Positions 10,895-22,707 of a DNA stretch of 36,682 bases are shown here, piece by piece; position 1 is the stretch's first letter; every line of letters begins with the position of its first letter. The stretch comes from Basidiobolus ranarum (lineage: Eukaryota; Basidiobolomycota; Basidiobolomycetes; Basidiobolales). The translations under genes were made by a program, and so were the position numbers. The notes beneath the pieces are model-generated. The model was not told the DNA's origin and searched no databases. It was given only the letters and a program-made list of their open reading frames with translations. The stretch is from NCBI GenBank assembly GCA_040143965.1, contig JASJQH010006933.1, positions 1 to 36,682 on the forward strand. The letters are read 5' to 3'.

Positions 10895-11995
10895 TCACTT
10901 GGGAATTACAAGGATGGCGGTAAATAGTATTCCACAGCTCAGAATGGTCAAACCAATCATCCAAATGGCTAGCTTCAACCTTTCTCTTCGGATTCTTGGA
11001 TCAGTTTCTGTATCTAGAATATTCTTAGTCTTCCCCAGTATCGTGTGAAATAGTGGTCGCTTGTAAAGCTGAACTATATCACAAGCTTCCTCAAAATCAA
11101 GCACCTCTCGCTTTCCATTAAATTGATTTATCAAGCACACCCCCTTGATGTTCGTAATATAGCTTACAATGACAAACCCTAAAACGGGGAATACAGTTGC
11201 CCGCCACCATCTTTCCTGCCGAGTGATCAGTAGGCAGAAAAGGACCACACAACATATCATCAGGATAATAGTAGTACGAATAATACGCCACACAACTGTC
11301 CTTGGTGCGATATTTTGCACAGCAGAAATTCGAAAGTTAGGGATGGACGAGTTAATTAACATGGATAGAATTTCAGCTGTAGCATCTTCGAATACTGCCG
11401 GATTCGTAGTTTCCATTGCGTCTTTCAATAACCGAGTACGAATACTGCTACTGACGTTTACTTCGGCCTCTGAGTCCGAGGTGAAGTATTTTTTGATTGC
11501 CATATCTACTTCATTACGAAGCGGCTGCTCCGAGGATTTACAGCTGGAGATCTTAGATTCGATATCTTTTAGTTCATACTCAATTGATCCATTAGACATT
11601 CTTTGGATGGCAGCAATTTGAGGCTTATCCAACTCGAGTGTAAGATCTTTCCGTTCTCCCAGTAAATCCTCTGAAGAAATCGACGGTTGTCTGCGTAATT
11701 TAGAAAATGGATTTGTGTCTTCCTTACGTGATTTTACATGATACATGGATAGTTTGTGTTTTGTAGGTGGCAAGGATTTTTCACGCTCTTTGAGTGGTAA
11801 TGAATTGAATTTCTTACAATAGGTCAAGTACCATTTGTAGAAGTGGAAATTTTCAATACTATGCTCCTGAAACTGTAGATAACGTCGAAAGTCAATCAAA
11901 CTAATCGGAGATATCGTGTTGCCTTGTATAACTTCTTCGAAGAACTCCTTATTGGTTTGCCTCTGAGTACTATTGTGTTTGCTATCTCTCACCAT
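10895..11995 (-). CDS. RGS-domain protein with C-terminal membrane segments
   Basis: A single exon encodes 366 aa. The N-terminal third starts an RGS fold: a SLIDFRRYLQFQEHS helix and ENFHFYKWYLTY match fungal RGS helices. A Ser/charged insert (about 85-165) follows, then the second half of the RGS bundle (VDMAIKKYF, VSSSIRTRLL, AEILSMLINSSIPNF). Three hydrophobic segments lie at about 241-257, 267-283 and 343-362, separated by a basic loop. RGS domains speed GTP hydrolysis by G-alpha subunits; this one would be tethered to a membrane. The ATG at 11993-11995 is preceded by a GTATAAAG box at 12061-12070. The insert splitting the RGS domain and the membrane tail are known in fungal members. Confidence 0.8.
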   Translation of the reverse strand: MVRDSKHNSTQRQTNKEFFEEVIQGNTISPISLIDFRRYLQFQEHSIENFHFYKWYLTYCKKFNSLPLKEREKSLPPTKHKLSMYHVKSRKEDTNPFSKLRRQPSISSEDLLGERKDLTLELDKPQIAAIQRMSNGSIEYELKDIESKISSCKSSEQPLRNEVDMAIKKYFTSDSEAEVNVSSSIRTRLLKDAMETTNPAVFEDATAEILSMLINSSIPNFRISAVQNIAPRTVVWRIIRTTIILMICCVVLFCLLITRQERWWRATVFPVLGFVIVSYITNIKGVCLINQFNGKREVLDFEEACDIVQLYKRPLFHTILGKTKNILDTETDPRIRRERLKLAIWMIGLTILSCGILFTAILVIPK

Positions 11996-12060
11996 CTTGG
12001 TGTAAAGAATGGATCCACGGGGAGAAGAAGCAACTGGACTTCAATCGAGCTATCAATCCA

Positions 12061-12070
12061 CTCTTTATAC
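12061..12070 (-). promoter_or_regulatory. TATA box of the RGS gene
   Basis: Minus strand GTATAAAGAG, about 66-75 bp upstream of the RGS gene ATG at 11995. Confidence 0.5.
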
Positions 12071-13302
12071 CGCTGCAATGGTTAAATGAAAAAAGAACAG
12101 TTATTCCTTATATGAAGAGTAATAAATTCAAATGCCTTTCTAGGCTTGTGTTACGTTTTACAGCATCCAAAGCAAACTTCACGTTAACTCCTACCAACAG
12201 GTTCTCATCAAATCGGCCATTAATGTTAGCAGAAATCCTTGGTAAGTTGTGCAAAAACCCATAGGATTATTAGATAAGTGTTATACAACTTGGAGTGATA
12301 ATGAGATTGATCATCCTACAATGTCTTGCTTACGTACACAAGTCAGTATTGATGAGTGTTTTACTAGAGACATCATACGATTACGAGTTTTGTCTAAATT
12401 AAAATTCTCGTTTGACAAACTCCAACTAATCCAAATCGAAAACACCAGGATTACAATATGGGAAGATATGTCTTATTATTCCTGCCACTTGAATGCTCCA
12501 TCTTTATCTTTGCACCAAAACATCAGGTGGCAAACAACAGTTCTGCATGATAAATTTGTGAACACCAAAATGACTCCTTGTTGTGGGACATCACTGAAAT
12601 TGGTTAGCACTCAAAAGGGAAAACTTACATGAAATTATGAATAAATTTAGCATGATTAGAAATCTGCCAATCTTGGAGAATACTTATTACCCATGTGTCT
12701 GATCGATCCAATTCTTGACAAGTTTCGGAATGTCAGATGACAAGACGCTTCAAAAGCTGGCCATCCCAAGAAGACCCGATCATAAGTTATAGGCATCAAA
12801 GCTATGTATATCGAACTGGTTTTGATCACGATCGCGACCGTAACATCTTTATTCTGATCTTTACCCATGCGGTTCCGCAATACAATTCAATCAGGTTCCA
12901 GAGGTACAAAATACTTGTTACGGCGCGATGCCTCTCGAGGATGCAGCTTCAAATCCCTCGATGTTTTCTGTTGACGGCTGTACTCAATGAGATTGGTGGA
13001 AGTCTCTTACTGTATATATTAGGCAAGGTTATTAGTTGGATTTCTGTCCGCAGAAAGCTACTTGTGAGATGTATAAGAGGTTTAAATAGGCAGATTAGGC
13101 AATGGCTGGTTTGCTGATCTTCGATATGGTTTCAGGCGACGTTGGTGCTTGGTTTCTTCATAATGCGTGCAATACTTTCTGGATGATTTTTATTTTGTAA
13201 TTACATTCAATCGCCTCATAGTATATATGACGTGTACAGAGTCAAGAACCATCACTCTGGAAAATAGGTGATTGAGGTTTTATGAAATCTGATAAAGCTC
13301 TG
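12071..13302. other. Gene-poor stretch between divergent RGS and esterase genes
   Basis: About 1.2 kb. Plus-strand frames at 12249-12632 (127 codons, non-ATG start) and 12737-13117 (126 codons) and a minus-strand frame at 12656-12880 have no recognisable domain, signal or splice logic. I read them as chance or as debris beyond recognition. A tRNA T-arm-like string near 12950 does not fold into a cloverleaf. Confidence 0.45.
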
Positions 13303-13310
13303 ATATATAA
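13303..13310 (+). promoter_or_regulatory. TATA box of the esterase gene
   Basis: ATATATAA about 51-58 bp upstream of the ATG at 13361, a good position for a core promoter. Confidence 0.5.
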
Positions 13311-13360
13311 GCTTAGTCTAAGCCTCCTGTTGTTGTAGCTTCAGCAGCGAAAGACGACAT

Positions 13361-14329
13361 ATGGTACCAACTGCTCAGAATTTTGTGTACAAGAGAGTGC
13401 AAGGAGTTGACATAGATGTTGATGTTTATCACACAGCATCTTCCGCTCCAAGCGGTAAATCTCCTGTAGTGATTTTTTTACACGGTGGAGGCTTCGTTCT
13501 TGGCAATAAGAATGCCATACCACGATACCTTCTTGAAGAGGTCACTAAACGTGAATGGATTTTAGTCTCTGCAAATTACCGCCTAGCTCCTCAAGCACCT
13601 CTCAAAGAGATATACGAAGATGTGGTTGATGTTGTAACTTGGACTAGGGAGGAGTTACCAAAACTCCTCAACAACTCTGTGGATGCCGAGAAAATTTCAC
13701 TGTGGGGTTCCTCCGCCGGAGGAACTTTAGCTCTTTTAGCTGGTGCTTATTGTAAAATTCCCCCTAGCGCTCTTGTGGCTTTCTACCCTGCAACTGACTT
13801 CTCACCGACTGCAAAAATAGGTTCATCAGCAAAAAATAATTCTCTAGATTGTCTTCCCGAGGAATTAAAGGAAGTAGCACAAACTCCTCCTGTCGTAGTT
13901 GAAACTCCTTTTGTGATAAACCCGGCAACTGGAGGACCAGATTTTCAAAAATCCGCTAGTCATCCACGTTATCAACTCTTCGCCTTTGCTAATAAAAATG
14001 GGTGCAGTCTACAAATGATGACCGGAATCAACCCTAACTCTGAGGCTGAGATACCTAAATTTAAAGATATCTCACCCTTGAATCAAATTCATGCAAACTA
14101 TCCACCAACTTATCTTGTACATGGCGATGCAGATACTATGGTGATCCCTGAACATTCTCTGAATATGACCAAGGCCCTCGAAAAGGCGGAAAGAAAGGTT
14201 AGATTGGAGATGGTCCCAAAGAAAAATCATGTTTTTGATTTTGACATCCGTCATGGTACTGAAGAGTATCAGACATATATTGCACCAATATTTGACTTCT
14301 TGGAACTGGAATTCGGTTTAGCGAAGTAA
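13361..14329 (+). CDS. Alpha/beta hydrolase, hormone-sensitive-lipase-type esterase
   Basis: Intronless, 322 aa. HSL-family marks are clear: the oxyanion-hole motif HGGGF (residues 41-45), the nucleophile elbow GSSAG with Ser118, the acid in HGDAD (probably Asp258) and the catalytic His290 in KKNHVFD. YRLAPQAP after strand 4 is also typical. Such enzymes hydrolyse short acyl esters or lactones of small molecules. There is no signal peptide, so it is likely cytosolic; the true substrate cannot be read from sequence. An ordered lid insert lies at about 155-235. The gene converges with the ECM15-like gene. Confidence 0.9.
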   Translation: MVPTAQNFVYKRVQGVDIDVDVYHTASSAPSGKSPVVIFLHGGGFVLGNKNAIPRYLLEEVTKREWILVSANYRLAPQAPLKEIYEDVVDVVTWTREELPKLLNNSVDAEKISLWGSSAGGTLALLAGAYCKIPPSALVAFYPATDFSPTAKIGSSAKNNSLDCLPEELKEVAQTPPVVVETPFVINPATGGPDFQKSASHPRYQLFAFANKNGCSLQMMTGINPNSEAEIPKFKDISPLNQIHANYPPTYLVHGDADTMVIPEHSLNMTKALEKAERKVRLEMVPKKNHVFDFDIRHGTEEYQTYIAPIFDFLELEFGLAK

Positions 14330-14683
14330 CTGTGATCCATATAGTTTATTTATTTCAATTGATGTACTTGTGGCCTTGTTCCTATACCCTTACAAATGTA
14401 TGATAAAGGCTCATTCAGATATAGCTAGTAAAATGAAAATTTACGCCACATTTATAGCAGGTTCTGCTCGCGTTTAATCAAATAAACTGAGTATTTTGTT
14501 ATGATATGGCTAACGTTAGTAATATGGGCTAATAGTTGTAAAGTAAGTTTTCCTTTCTCAGTAGTTCTGTAAAGACTAGTAAGTCTTGACTCTATTTTCC
14601 ACAAATACAAAAACATGTGAAGTATATATCATTCAACTAACATGTTACGTTATTTTCATGGGACGTAGCCAGTTCGGTAGAAT
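14330..14683. other. Intergenic between convergent genes
   Basis: 354 bp of AT-rich sequence holding two 3' ends. No other feature was seen. Confidence 0.5.
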
Positions 14684-15168
14684 TTATTTAGAATTGTTGC
14701 TTTCAAGCAGTTTGTTTACACTATCAATTTTATCTTGAATATGTGACTCCTTATCCAAACGAGTTCCTATACGAACACTAGAAATCACATCCATTAGTTT
14801 GTATTATTACAGAGGGAGAATGGAAAGGTTACAAATTTTAGAGTCATATATTCATACCTAGTTGAGACTCTAGGACAACCTAAAGCGTGAACGGCTTCAT
14901 GACATTTCTTGATAGCGTTGGATACAGCATCCCAGTCTCCTTCTATATTTGTACCATAGCCGTGCATCACATACGTTAACCCCGTGCTCTCTAAAGCCGT
15001 TTGGCAGGCTGCAATGTACTTGCTTACTGAACTCTCAACTCCAATAGGAATAACCTAGAGAAGGTGTGTATTTAGTTTGAGCTCTATATTGTATATCTCT
15101 GTAACTGCTAGCCCAATGTTAAAGAAGTAATCTCTTACACAAAAATCCGCCACGACGTAAAGACTCAT
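14684..15168 (-). CDS. ECM15: UPF0045/Ecm15-like thiamine-binding-fold protein
   Basis: Three exons (15168-15139, 15054-14858, 14777-14684) give 106 aa, close to the 104 aa of yeast Ecm15. The introns are 84 and 80 bp with GTAAGA/GTATGA donors. The 10-residue first exon (MSLYVVADFC) joins VIPIG exactly as ADVCMVPIG does in yeast. The family signature HGYGTNIEGDWD and the closing RIGTRLDKE...QDKID are present. Family members form ferredoxin-like fold tetramers (MTH1187/YkoF type) and several bind thiamine or related ligands; in yeast the gene name comes from an extracellular-matrix mutant screen and its biochemical role is unsettled. None of this gene would be found by simple frame calling because every exon is short. 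Confidence 0.9.
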
Positions 15169-15539
15169 CTTCAAGTGTTAAGAAAATCAAGAGAGGTGTT
15201 GTTTCGTTTACTAATAGAAAATTGGATGTATTTTAAAATGACGTGTTACAGCAACTGTAATCACATGATTCAAGTAATCCGATTGTATTGCAAACCAATA
15301 GCTAAGTCAAGTTGCATATCTCATTTGAAAACTAGTTTCTAACTATATTAATATTTCATAAGAAATTGGAAATAAGAATTTAATCAATGCAGAAAGCGAT
15401 ATTATTTGAGCTGCTTTATTAAAAATTATATTGCAGAACTCAATGCAGCATTTTTGTCATAGGTGATGGTAGCATAAATAAACGATCAACTTGTCAACAG
15501 CGAGGGGTTGAGAGTTGTACATACGTAATGGATTTTCAT
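15169..15539. other. Intergenic, upstream of the ECM15-like gene
   Basis: 371 bp of AT-rich sequence between two genes on the same strand. It must hold the ECM15-like promoter. No distinct motif or repeat was seen. Confidence 0.5.
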
Positions 15540-16604
15540 TTAGTTCTGAGCTTCCGAGTCTAAAGAAGCATAGCTGGGTAGAGGAGTGAAGTCGATTTGA
15601 TCTAGCCATTGTAATGCATCTGGATGGACCAATCTGATAGGAAGGATCGATATGAATTTATGCCTGTTGTCATTTACCATTTCAATTTTTGCGAGAAGTT
15701 GATGACTGATACTCAGATACTTTCCATGGCAATCATAACTTGCACCAGCATTCCTCATGGTTACTGGAAGACTTAGTGTAGAAAGAGTCACGCGTGATGC
15801 CTCTGAGCTATATCCCACAGTCTTGGTGATCACTCGATTACTTTTTTTAAGCACCAATTTCCCGTTCTTCGAAGATCTGTAGTATCCAACAGATTCATTT
15901 AAAGTAACTGAGAGTTTCCATGAAAAGAATACATCTACCAAAGATTCTAAACGAAATATGACGCTCAAAGAATCGTCTAGCGTGTAATCTACAGAGCTTA
16001 GCATCACCTGATAGCGTAGCATATTTTTCCACAAGCCACTAGATATTCCAAAATCGGTACATCTTGGTAATGTTCGCTGTATATAAATTGGCACTGATTT
16101 TATCAAGTTTTGTTGGAAGCCCATTGTCTCGATAATTCCATAAAGTCGATACTCGATTTTTCCGATGTTGGTTATGGTGGTTTGATCAGTATGGCTTGGT
16201 ATCTTTACAACGCAGTTGTACGAGTATTCTCCTGATCCTAGATAATACTCGGTACCTTGCCTTTCAAGGATCACACAAGTACTGGTACATCTTGTCTCTT
16301 GATTCTCCCATAGACCTAAACTCGCAGAAAATTCAGTCAATATTAATGACCGTTAAACTCCTGGATGTGTCAAGCACATGCTTGAAGACTCGAAACACTA
16401 ATAACTAACTCCGTTACCTGATAGCAGCTTTGTGGTAAAAACTCCCTTAAGTACCATGTGAATGGAATGAATTTTCAACGGCCTAAAGAGCTTCAATTCT
16501 AAGGATCCATGCAGACAAGAGTCGGGAGACTCTTCATTTACCAATACAGTATTCCCTAGTACACGCAATTCTAATGATGGGGCTTTGGGCCTGGATAAAC
16601 CCAT
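15540..16604 (-). CDS. Arrestin-domain protein
   Basis: Two exons (16604-16418 and 16315-15540) around a 102-bp GTAACG...TTTAG intron give 320 aa. The acceptor at 16316 was chosen because it restores the frame (KLLSG|LWENQ) and skips an in-frame stop. The beta-sandwich pattern of arrestins is visible: an N-half with a GSLELKL strand, a YNCVVKIPS strand and IEYRLYGIIE, then a C-half with a YSLD-like TLDDSLSVIF strand. The fungal alpha-arrestin family links ubiquitin ligases to plasma-membrane cargo, but I see no PPxY motif, so the role may be different (scaffold or adaptor). Confidence 0.7.
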
Positions 16605-16725
16605 GACAAACTAAAGGATTATCTCGTATATGCAATTGAAGCTAAACAGTAAGGAAATAATCCAATAATAAGCATGCAATAAGAAAATTTCCGCTATAGA
16701 ACGGACTGTAAGGTGGAAGCGCTCT

Positions 16726-16735
16726 CTTTTATAGT
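16726..16735 (-). promoter_or_regulatory. TATA box of the arrestin-type gene
   Basis: Minus strand ACTATAAAAG, about 122-131 bp upstream of the ATG at 16604. Confidence 0.4.
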
Positions 16736-17422
16736 GGGTTCTATTTAGATCCAGCTTCAAGTTTTTATATGTATTATTGGCAACAACGCCATAAACATTT
16801 GATTGCTATTCAACTAACTTGGCCATATTCAGATGATCAGTAAACCGAAAAGTTAATCCTGTAAGATCTCCACTCGATGCCGTCGACCAGAAAAATGATA
16901 TATTGAATATGACTTATGTTCGATCCGCTCCACTTGCGACTACAAATGGCTTATTAATCAAGGGATCGCCTGTAACCATGGCAACGTTTCATTAGTTCTT
17001 CAATATTCTCTGGCCAGAAATAGCAAGTTGCCAAACTATTCATTTATTTCTCAGCGAACAGTGCGCTTCATTGGGTAAGCCAAAGGCAACATTGAAACTC
17101 AGAAATCGAACGAAACTCATCGAAATCCAGGCCTAGGTCAATATAATCACCGAACACTATCCAATACCATCAGGATCTCTTCAAGGTTGTTTATTAAATT
17201 GTTGAACTGGGTTCACAAATATCTCCAGAGATTGAGGGGAAATGAATGGAAAGCAATCTCGTATTCTATCAGTGTAATTCAAATGGTGCCAAATACAAAC
17301 AATATGCAAAGTCAGAGGATAAAATTGTATGAAAAGTGAATGACGTGCATAGACCGTCCTAAAGTGTGCATGGCAAGGGAAGCTTGACGAAATATTGAGG
17401 ATGGAAAATTTAAGGCATTTTA
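16736..17422. other. Intergenic between NUP155 3' end and arrestin-type promoter
   Basis: About 690 bp without a supported gene. The minus-strand frame 17181-17426 lies in the probable 3' region of NUP155 and has no domain. Confidence 0.5.
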
Positions 17423-20400
17423 TCAATACTGCTTACGAATACGTCTTTGCATGCTGTGGAATTTCGGTACTAATGGAGAATCGGTAGTAGCCAAGGTCAC
17501 TAAATACTTGGTGATAGATTCATCAACAATTTTGGCCGGGAATGGCTCGAGATTCTCGTTATCCGAGTTCTCAACGCTGAGCCAGTCATTAAGTAGAAGG
17601 TATATCTCTTTGAACAAGAGCTCTAAGGATGCAGGTGTTTGCCAAGGGGGAAGTTTGGTTTCGAACATCGAGTGTAAAATTTCGAGAAGGGAAGTGTAAG
17701 GAGCGCCAACTTCGTGAAGAGTATCCACTACCCATCCTGGCTTCACATTTGCATAATTCTTGAGATTGTATCTTTCCAAAAGGTCACAGATTTTAGCTAA
17801 CGGAAATACATTTGAAGGGTAATATTTCTTCCCGATATCCTTCACTTTCTGACTCAATACTTGATATTGCTTAGCGTTGGAATTTTTCTGAGATTCTTCG
17901 TGAGTTTCTCGAACAATATGGCTCCAAATCTGTGCGATATACTCCTGATCATAATAGTCAGAGGTATAAAATATCAATAGCATGGTTTCGTAAAGTTTGA
18001 ATGGGAAAGCGAATTTGTTATAGAGCTGAGTAATGTCAAATAGCTGTCCATCTAATTCCGTGAGCGAGTCGAGATGCTCACCAGACTGCTTGATTGCATT
18101 GTAAATATCCATTTGCACCTGTGCCACTTCCAGTTTCTCTTCTAGCTCATTTGAGAACTGAGACTCACTCTCTCTACTTCCGCCAGGTGTAAACCCTTTC
18201 GAGTTCCCAATAGCAAGAGAAAGGTATTCAATACGAGCAGTTAGATCTAACCTGTACTCGACGGAATCTGCTAATCTACTTTGGACTCGGGCTGCTAATC
18301 CATATTGGCCAATCCTCACGTAATATTGCCAGAGCAAATCCAATTTTTGTAAAGTAAGGGGTTCTTTTTGAAGGTAATTTTCTAAGTAGGGAGTTTGAGC
18401 ATCCAATAATTGCTCTACAAATCCTTGAGCAATATACCAGTCATATAGTTGGTGATGGAATAGGATGTCACTTGATGATAGAGCTTCGTGGAATACCTTG
18501 CTTCTAAAAAGCTCAGCCTCGGCAAGAGTCATCCCAGTATCGCCACTGGAGATCTTGGTTTGCTTATAAATATTGTTGGCTGCGTGCAGAGTCGAAAAAA
18601 CATACTCATAATATCTTAGACGCTTTTTGTAATATTCCACACGAGGATCAGAAGCAGAGGCATTATCTTGGAAGAAGGTGATGCCATGACCAGCAGGGTC
18701 TTGCTCATTGGCACAGGCAAGACTGAGCTCCACGGCGCCGACATGGAACCGTAACGATTTGTATTCCTCACAAATTTCTTGTAGTTTTTCAAGAGGTAAA
18801 TGCTTGGCAACTTTTTTGAACAGTACGAAAGATTCTCGAAGCATCTTGTGCCTTTTCTCGGGGTCGTCGGTAGCTTTAGCCTGCTTTAATTGCTCAATCG
18901 CTTTGAATAATGCGACATCATCTAATGTACAAAACGATCCACATCGAGTTTGTAAAATATCACTGATCGACTCGACACTGATGTTTTGAGACGTTTGTTT
19001 GTCGATAATAGCGGCAACAATGTCCCGGCGAAGTTCGTGTCCCTTCATTGATATTAATAGATTTTCGAAAGTTAATTCGAGAAGTTGATTCTGAATGGTG
19101 CTAGAGACTCTGTGCATTATATCTGGCAGCCCATAGTCCAAAAGTAATGATATGAAGGAGATGGCTTCAATGCATAACGTCAAGAGTTGTTGCATTGACT
19201 GAATAGACTGTTGCTCCATTCTCCATGCATCTACTTCTCTAAATCCAGCCTGTAAGCTTGAGTGAACTTGCTGGGAAGGGGTTGTTTCGGAATAGAATTG
19301 TGGGTTCGCAGTCAGAAATTCTTTCACGTTGATTAGATTCTGCTGTATGGAAACCAATAAGGACATTGGTGCTGCTGTATGGAACTCTTGGTCGGTCATA
19401 CTTATAAAAGATTTCTTCCAAATGGGTTTTACTAAACGAGCGATATATAACGCTAAGCCATCATGTCGACCACTATAAATAGGTTCAGATGTTGGTATAT
19501 GTCTTCCTAATTCGCTGCTGCTGCTGCTAGGAGAAGGTTGACGATCGACAAATATAGGCTTCCCTCCGTACTTAATAAACACTGCTTTGGCACCTATGAT
19601 GCTTGCTTGGTTAATCGAAACGTGAGGGCCAAATGGAGAGGGTTGTGGGCTGTTTAGGCTAGACTCAGTTACCGATGGATGGCCACATATGATCGCCAAG
19701 CACATAGCGCATATCTGAGCTTTACCATAATTGTCGATAAACGATATCAGATCTGCCTCTTGTGTTGATGGGCTAACAAGAAGCTGAACAAAAATATCGA
19801 TAGGTCGCTGTTTGACAATCAAATTGATTCCAGAATTAGTTAAAACCAGAAAACGTCTTGGTGGAAAAGCCAGTTGGGTTGCCAATTCGTTCAACACACG
19901 CTCATCATCGTTAGAATTGCATTGAAATGGATTATCAATCTCACTAATCGCCCATGTCTTGCCTTCGATGGTAGTTATCCCATGAAACTCGACAAGTGGG
20001 CATGTTTGTGACTGACTACCAATTTGGGTGATTTTTCCGGCATCGGGGGCCATACCAAGTAGAGAGTCCATTTCATCACTTACAGAATTAGCAGCTAAAA
20101 GAACGCCATTGGAATAGCAAGTCACATGGACATTGGATGCTCCAAGAGATCTATTGAATTCACCTACGGTTTTTGGAGTAGTCTCCAGGCTAGGTGGTAG
20201 CCTAACGTGTAGTAGCTCTAATCCAGTGGGTGGTGATTTAATATCACTGCGTAAGACATCCCCCATACCGCGGAACTCGCTTTTATGATGAGTAAAATAC
20301 AAACGGCAACCTAGAAAACATTAACTAGGTTATACAGTGTTCTGAACCACTATTTGGTATTGCAATAAAAACCTGTAGAAGTTACGCCGATAAGATTAAT

Positions 20401-21864
20401 CAGCTTCGATTCTGTAGGATATACAGAATGAAGTGACACAAGTTGGAATGATCTAGCATCAACTAGAGGCGAGGTGGGACATAGCTGAGAGGCATGTTGA
20501 CAGATATTGGTCATTTTGGTGACTCGAAGAAATTGATCTCCATCTTGTCCGAGGTAGATGACCTTGCGCATAAAAAGTTAGTAAATCGCAAAGCCAATTA
20601 ACCACAACATCGTATTTACCTCAATATTGGATTGTCTAGTTAAAGCATACAAAATGTTCCTCATTCCATCTAAGGCCATAAAAACAATAGGGTCTAATGG
20701 AAGAATGTTAACTAAACGCCAAATCATAGAAGCTAACTAATGCTACTAAACCTTCTGGACTTCTAAAAATCGTGGGAACAAATGTAGGTATAAGGGAGGA
20801 ATATGGAGAAGATGTGTGGTTGATTAAATAACATTTCTTGGTAAACCAGCCTTCTTCCGCCTTTGGATGAAAAGTTAGCTTGGGAGAGCTTTGAAAAATG
20901 ATCTATCTTAATGCATACCTGGTATGTGAGTTCATATAGATTACCATCACTTCCGCACATGAATATTCTCGCATTTTCGGTCCCAATGATCGAAGTCATA
21001 CTAACGTTATCGCTTTGAGCCGCCATCAGAGTGTTGTACAAAGTGATGTCGGTAGGAATCCTTTCCGATCCAGCAACTTGCACAGAACGCTCAGAAATGG
21101 AAAGTCCAAGAAGGATTATTTCCAAAGGAGTGGCCAATACCAAAATATAATGGACTTCTTCCACAAAGATACCTGCAGTAAATATGAAGAATAAGACTTA
21201 AGAAAAATAATTGATGAACAAATTTTGAAGATAATACCAGGCTTAGCTTTTGCCAATCCGACACTTGTAATAAGCTGATCTTGATCTTCATAAGTGTAGA
21301 AATCGTTTCTTTTGTTGAAAGATAAGTTATTGGTTGAAGGTATTGGATTGAATAGCTGAATCTTTACCCATCCTGGTAATTCCAAAGAAACAATCTGTGA
21401 TCGACGGTTATCCAAGCTCTATTAATTTCTGGGAAAAAACCCATAAAGCACCTGCATTGAAGTACTGTGAACTTGTTACCAAGTGAAAAAGAAGAATCAA
21501 GTATTTCCAGAATAGCTTACAATCGTATTGCTCAAACAATGCATCAGGTAGAGTTATAAGTCGCTTTTTTTGGAATAACTGCCATCCAAGAGTTTGGGGT
21601 TGTGAGTATTCACTCGAAGAGGAAGCTTAATAATTAACGGAAACAAAAAAACAATAAGTCTACATTGAATTTCAAAGTTTTAAGATATCAGTATATACAT
21701 CCTAAAAGATCCGCCAATTCCGGGTATTTCATGTCACTAATTAACTGAGTATCCAAGGCCTTAGCGGCAGTATTCAGCATATTATGGTAAGCTTCCACTG
21801 AGTTAGAGTCCATTTGAGCTTCAGAAGTAGGGAGCTTCTCAACTTCGGGTATTGTTAGCACCAT
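17423..21864 (-). CDS. NUP155: Nucleoporin Nup155/Nup170
   Basis: Nine exons: 21864-21699, 21625-21521, 21464-21368, 21308-21238, 21172-20919, 20860-20752, 20693-20620, 20562-20373 and 20310-17423. All phases close and give 1317 aa, near the 1391 of human Nup155. This is a scaffold nucleoporin of the inner ring of the nuclear pore. The N-terminal half is the Nup155-type beta-propeller: landmarks are CFMGFFPEINRAWITVD, YILVLATPLEIILLGLS, ARIFMCGSDGNLYELTYQ, EEGWFTKKC, MRNILYALT, and LYFTHHKSEF at the last junction. The C-terminal 900 residues, one large exon, are the alpha-solenoid. A (CTG)n run at 19514-19528 encodes a Ser stretch in a loop. The eight introns (56-73 bp) all lie in the propeller half. 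Confidence 0.95.
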
Positions 21865-22406
21865 TTAAGAAGAATAACTAAGACAGACAAGTCTACTCAG
21901 AAACAAGTAAACGAAGTCAATCCTATTTTTGCCTACACAAAAAAGGTTTTATCCATAGATAGATCAAATCCAGACATCACGTCTATCGAAATGTCAGTAA
22001 AATAATTTCTATATTTTCAGTTTCATGGATTGCCTAATATATTTCAAGAATTAAAGTTACTTTTGATTGAAGTAAATTTGAATAAATGTAAAGCCAAATA
22101 TGCATGTGATAGCAATACCAGTCAATAAATCAAATTCCACCAAACATGCCTCCAATGGCTACCACTAGATAGATGAGTAAGAACAAAGATGGATAGAGAA
22201 TTAACTTCACATGCTAATCAAGTAACGAGTGTTGATCAGGAATTACAGTGGTTCAGGTCTACAAATATATTACTGCAAGAGAAGTAGTTGGTTGCTGCTA
22301 AGCATTGATCAGTCTCATGAAAGAAATAGTTGACAGTACGATGATATTCCTTCTGGTTTTATTCGCCAGACCATTGTGCTTTAGTTATGCTACATTGTCT
22401 TTTATA
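21865..22406. other. Intergenic, NUP155 promoter side
   Basis: 540 bp of AT-rich sequence upstream of NUP155. No gene, RNA or repeat could be supported. Confidence 0.5.
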
Positions 22407-22559
22407 TTAATAAAGATCCAATTCCCTATGATGTGTTGGGCAGAACGCTTTTGTACCAGCGTGAATTTCAGGTTCTTCTGACTCTTCAACTGTTTTGCGA
22501 TACGATGTTATGGATACCATATCTATGACTTCGGTAGACGGATGAAAGATATCAGAAAC
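22407..22559 (-). pseudogene. Coding-like C-terminal segment, unrecognised
   Basis: Fifty codons without a start, beginning right after a CTGAG acceptor-like site and ending in TAA. The encoded stretch is acidic (VEESEEPEIHAGTKAF, then HHRELDLY). It reads like a last exon or the tail of a lost gene. No partner exon was found upstream, where the eroded PCNA copy lies. The family is unknown and chance cannot be excluded. Confidence 0.2.
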
Positions 22560-22707
22560 CTCAGGGTTTCATTTTTGATGGATTTATATTTGCTTGCCAG
22601 AGATGTGTATATAAAATCTAATTACTATTCACAATCTGAGTACTAGTCACAGTATTATGCTAGCAGAGAAGTACAGGCAGTGACCAAAAACATAAATATA
22701 TCAATTA

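Noticed and set aside
11169-11621. 150-codon plus-strand frame
   Set aside because: Lies wholly inside the RGS gene on the opposite strand and has no domain; a shadow frame.
12249-12632. 127-codon plus-strand frame
   Set aside because: It starts at GTG, has random-looking composition, no domain, and no splice or promoter signals.
12940-12965. tRNA T-arm-like string (GCTTCAAATCC)
   Set aside because: No D-arm, anticodon arm or matching acceptor stem in the flanking sequence on either side.
12737-13117. 126-codon plus-strand frame with a hydrophobic, Arg-rich end
   Set aside because: No recognisable family; composition matches chance reading of the region, and a minus-strand frame overlaps it equally well.
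17181-17426. 81-codon minus-strand frame after NUP155
   Set aside because: No motif, sits where the NUP155 3' UTR should be; the NUP155 stop is well supported by alignment to family length.
21421-21450. Acceptor ATGCAG inside NUP155 (just before the chosen exon 3 core)
   Set aside because: It breaks the frame before the FMGFFPEI segment; the upstream TTCACAG acceptor keeps frame and restores the family's QC.C motif.
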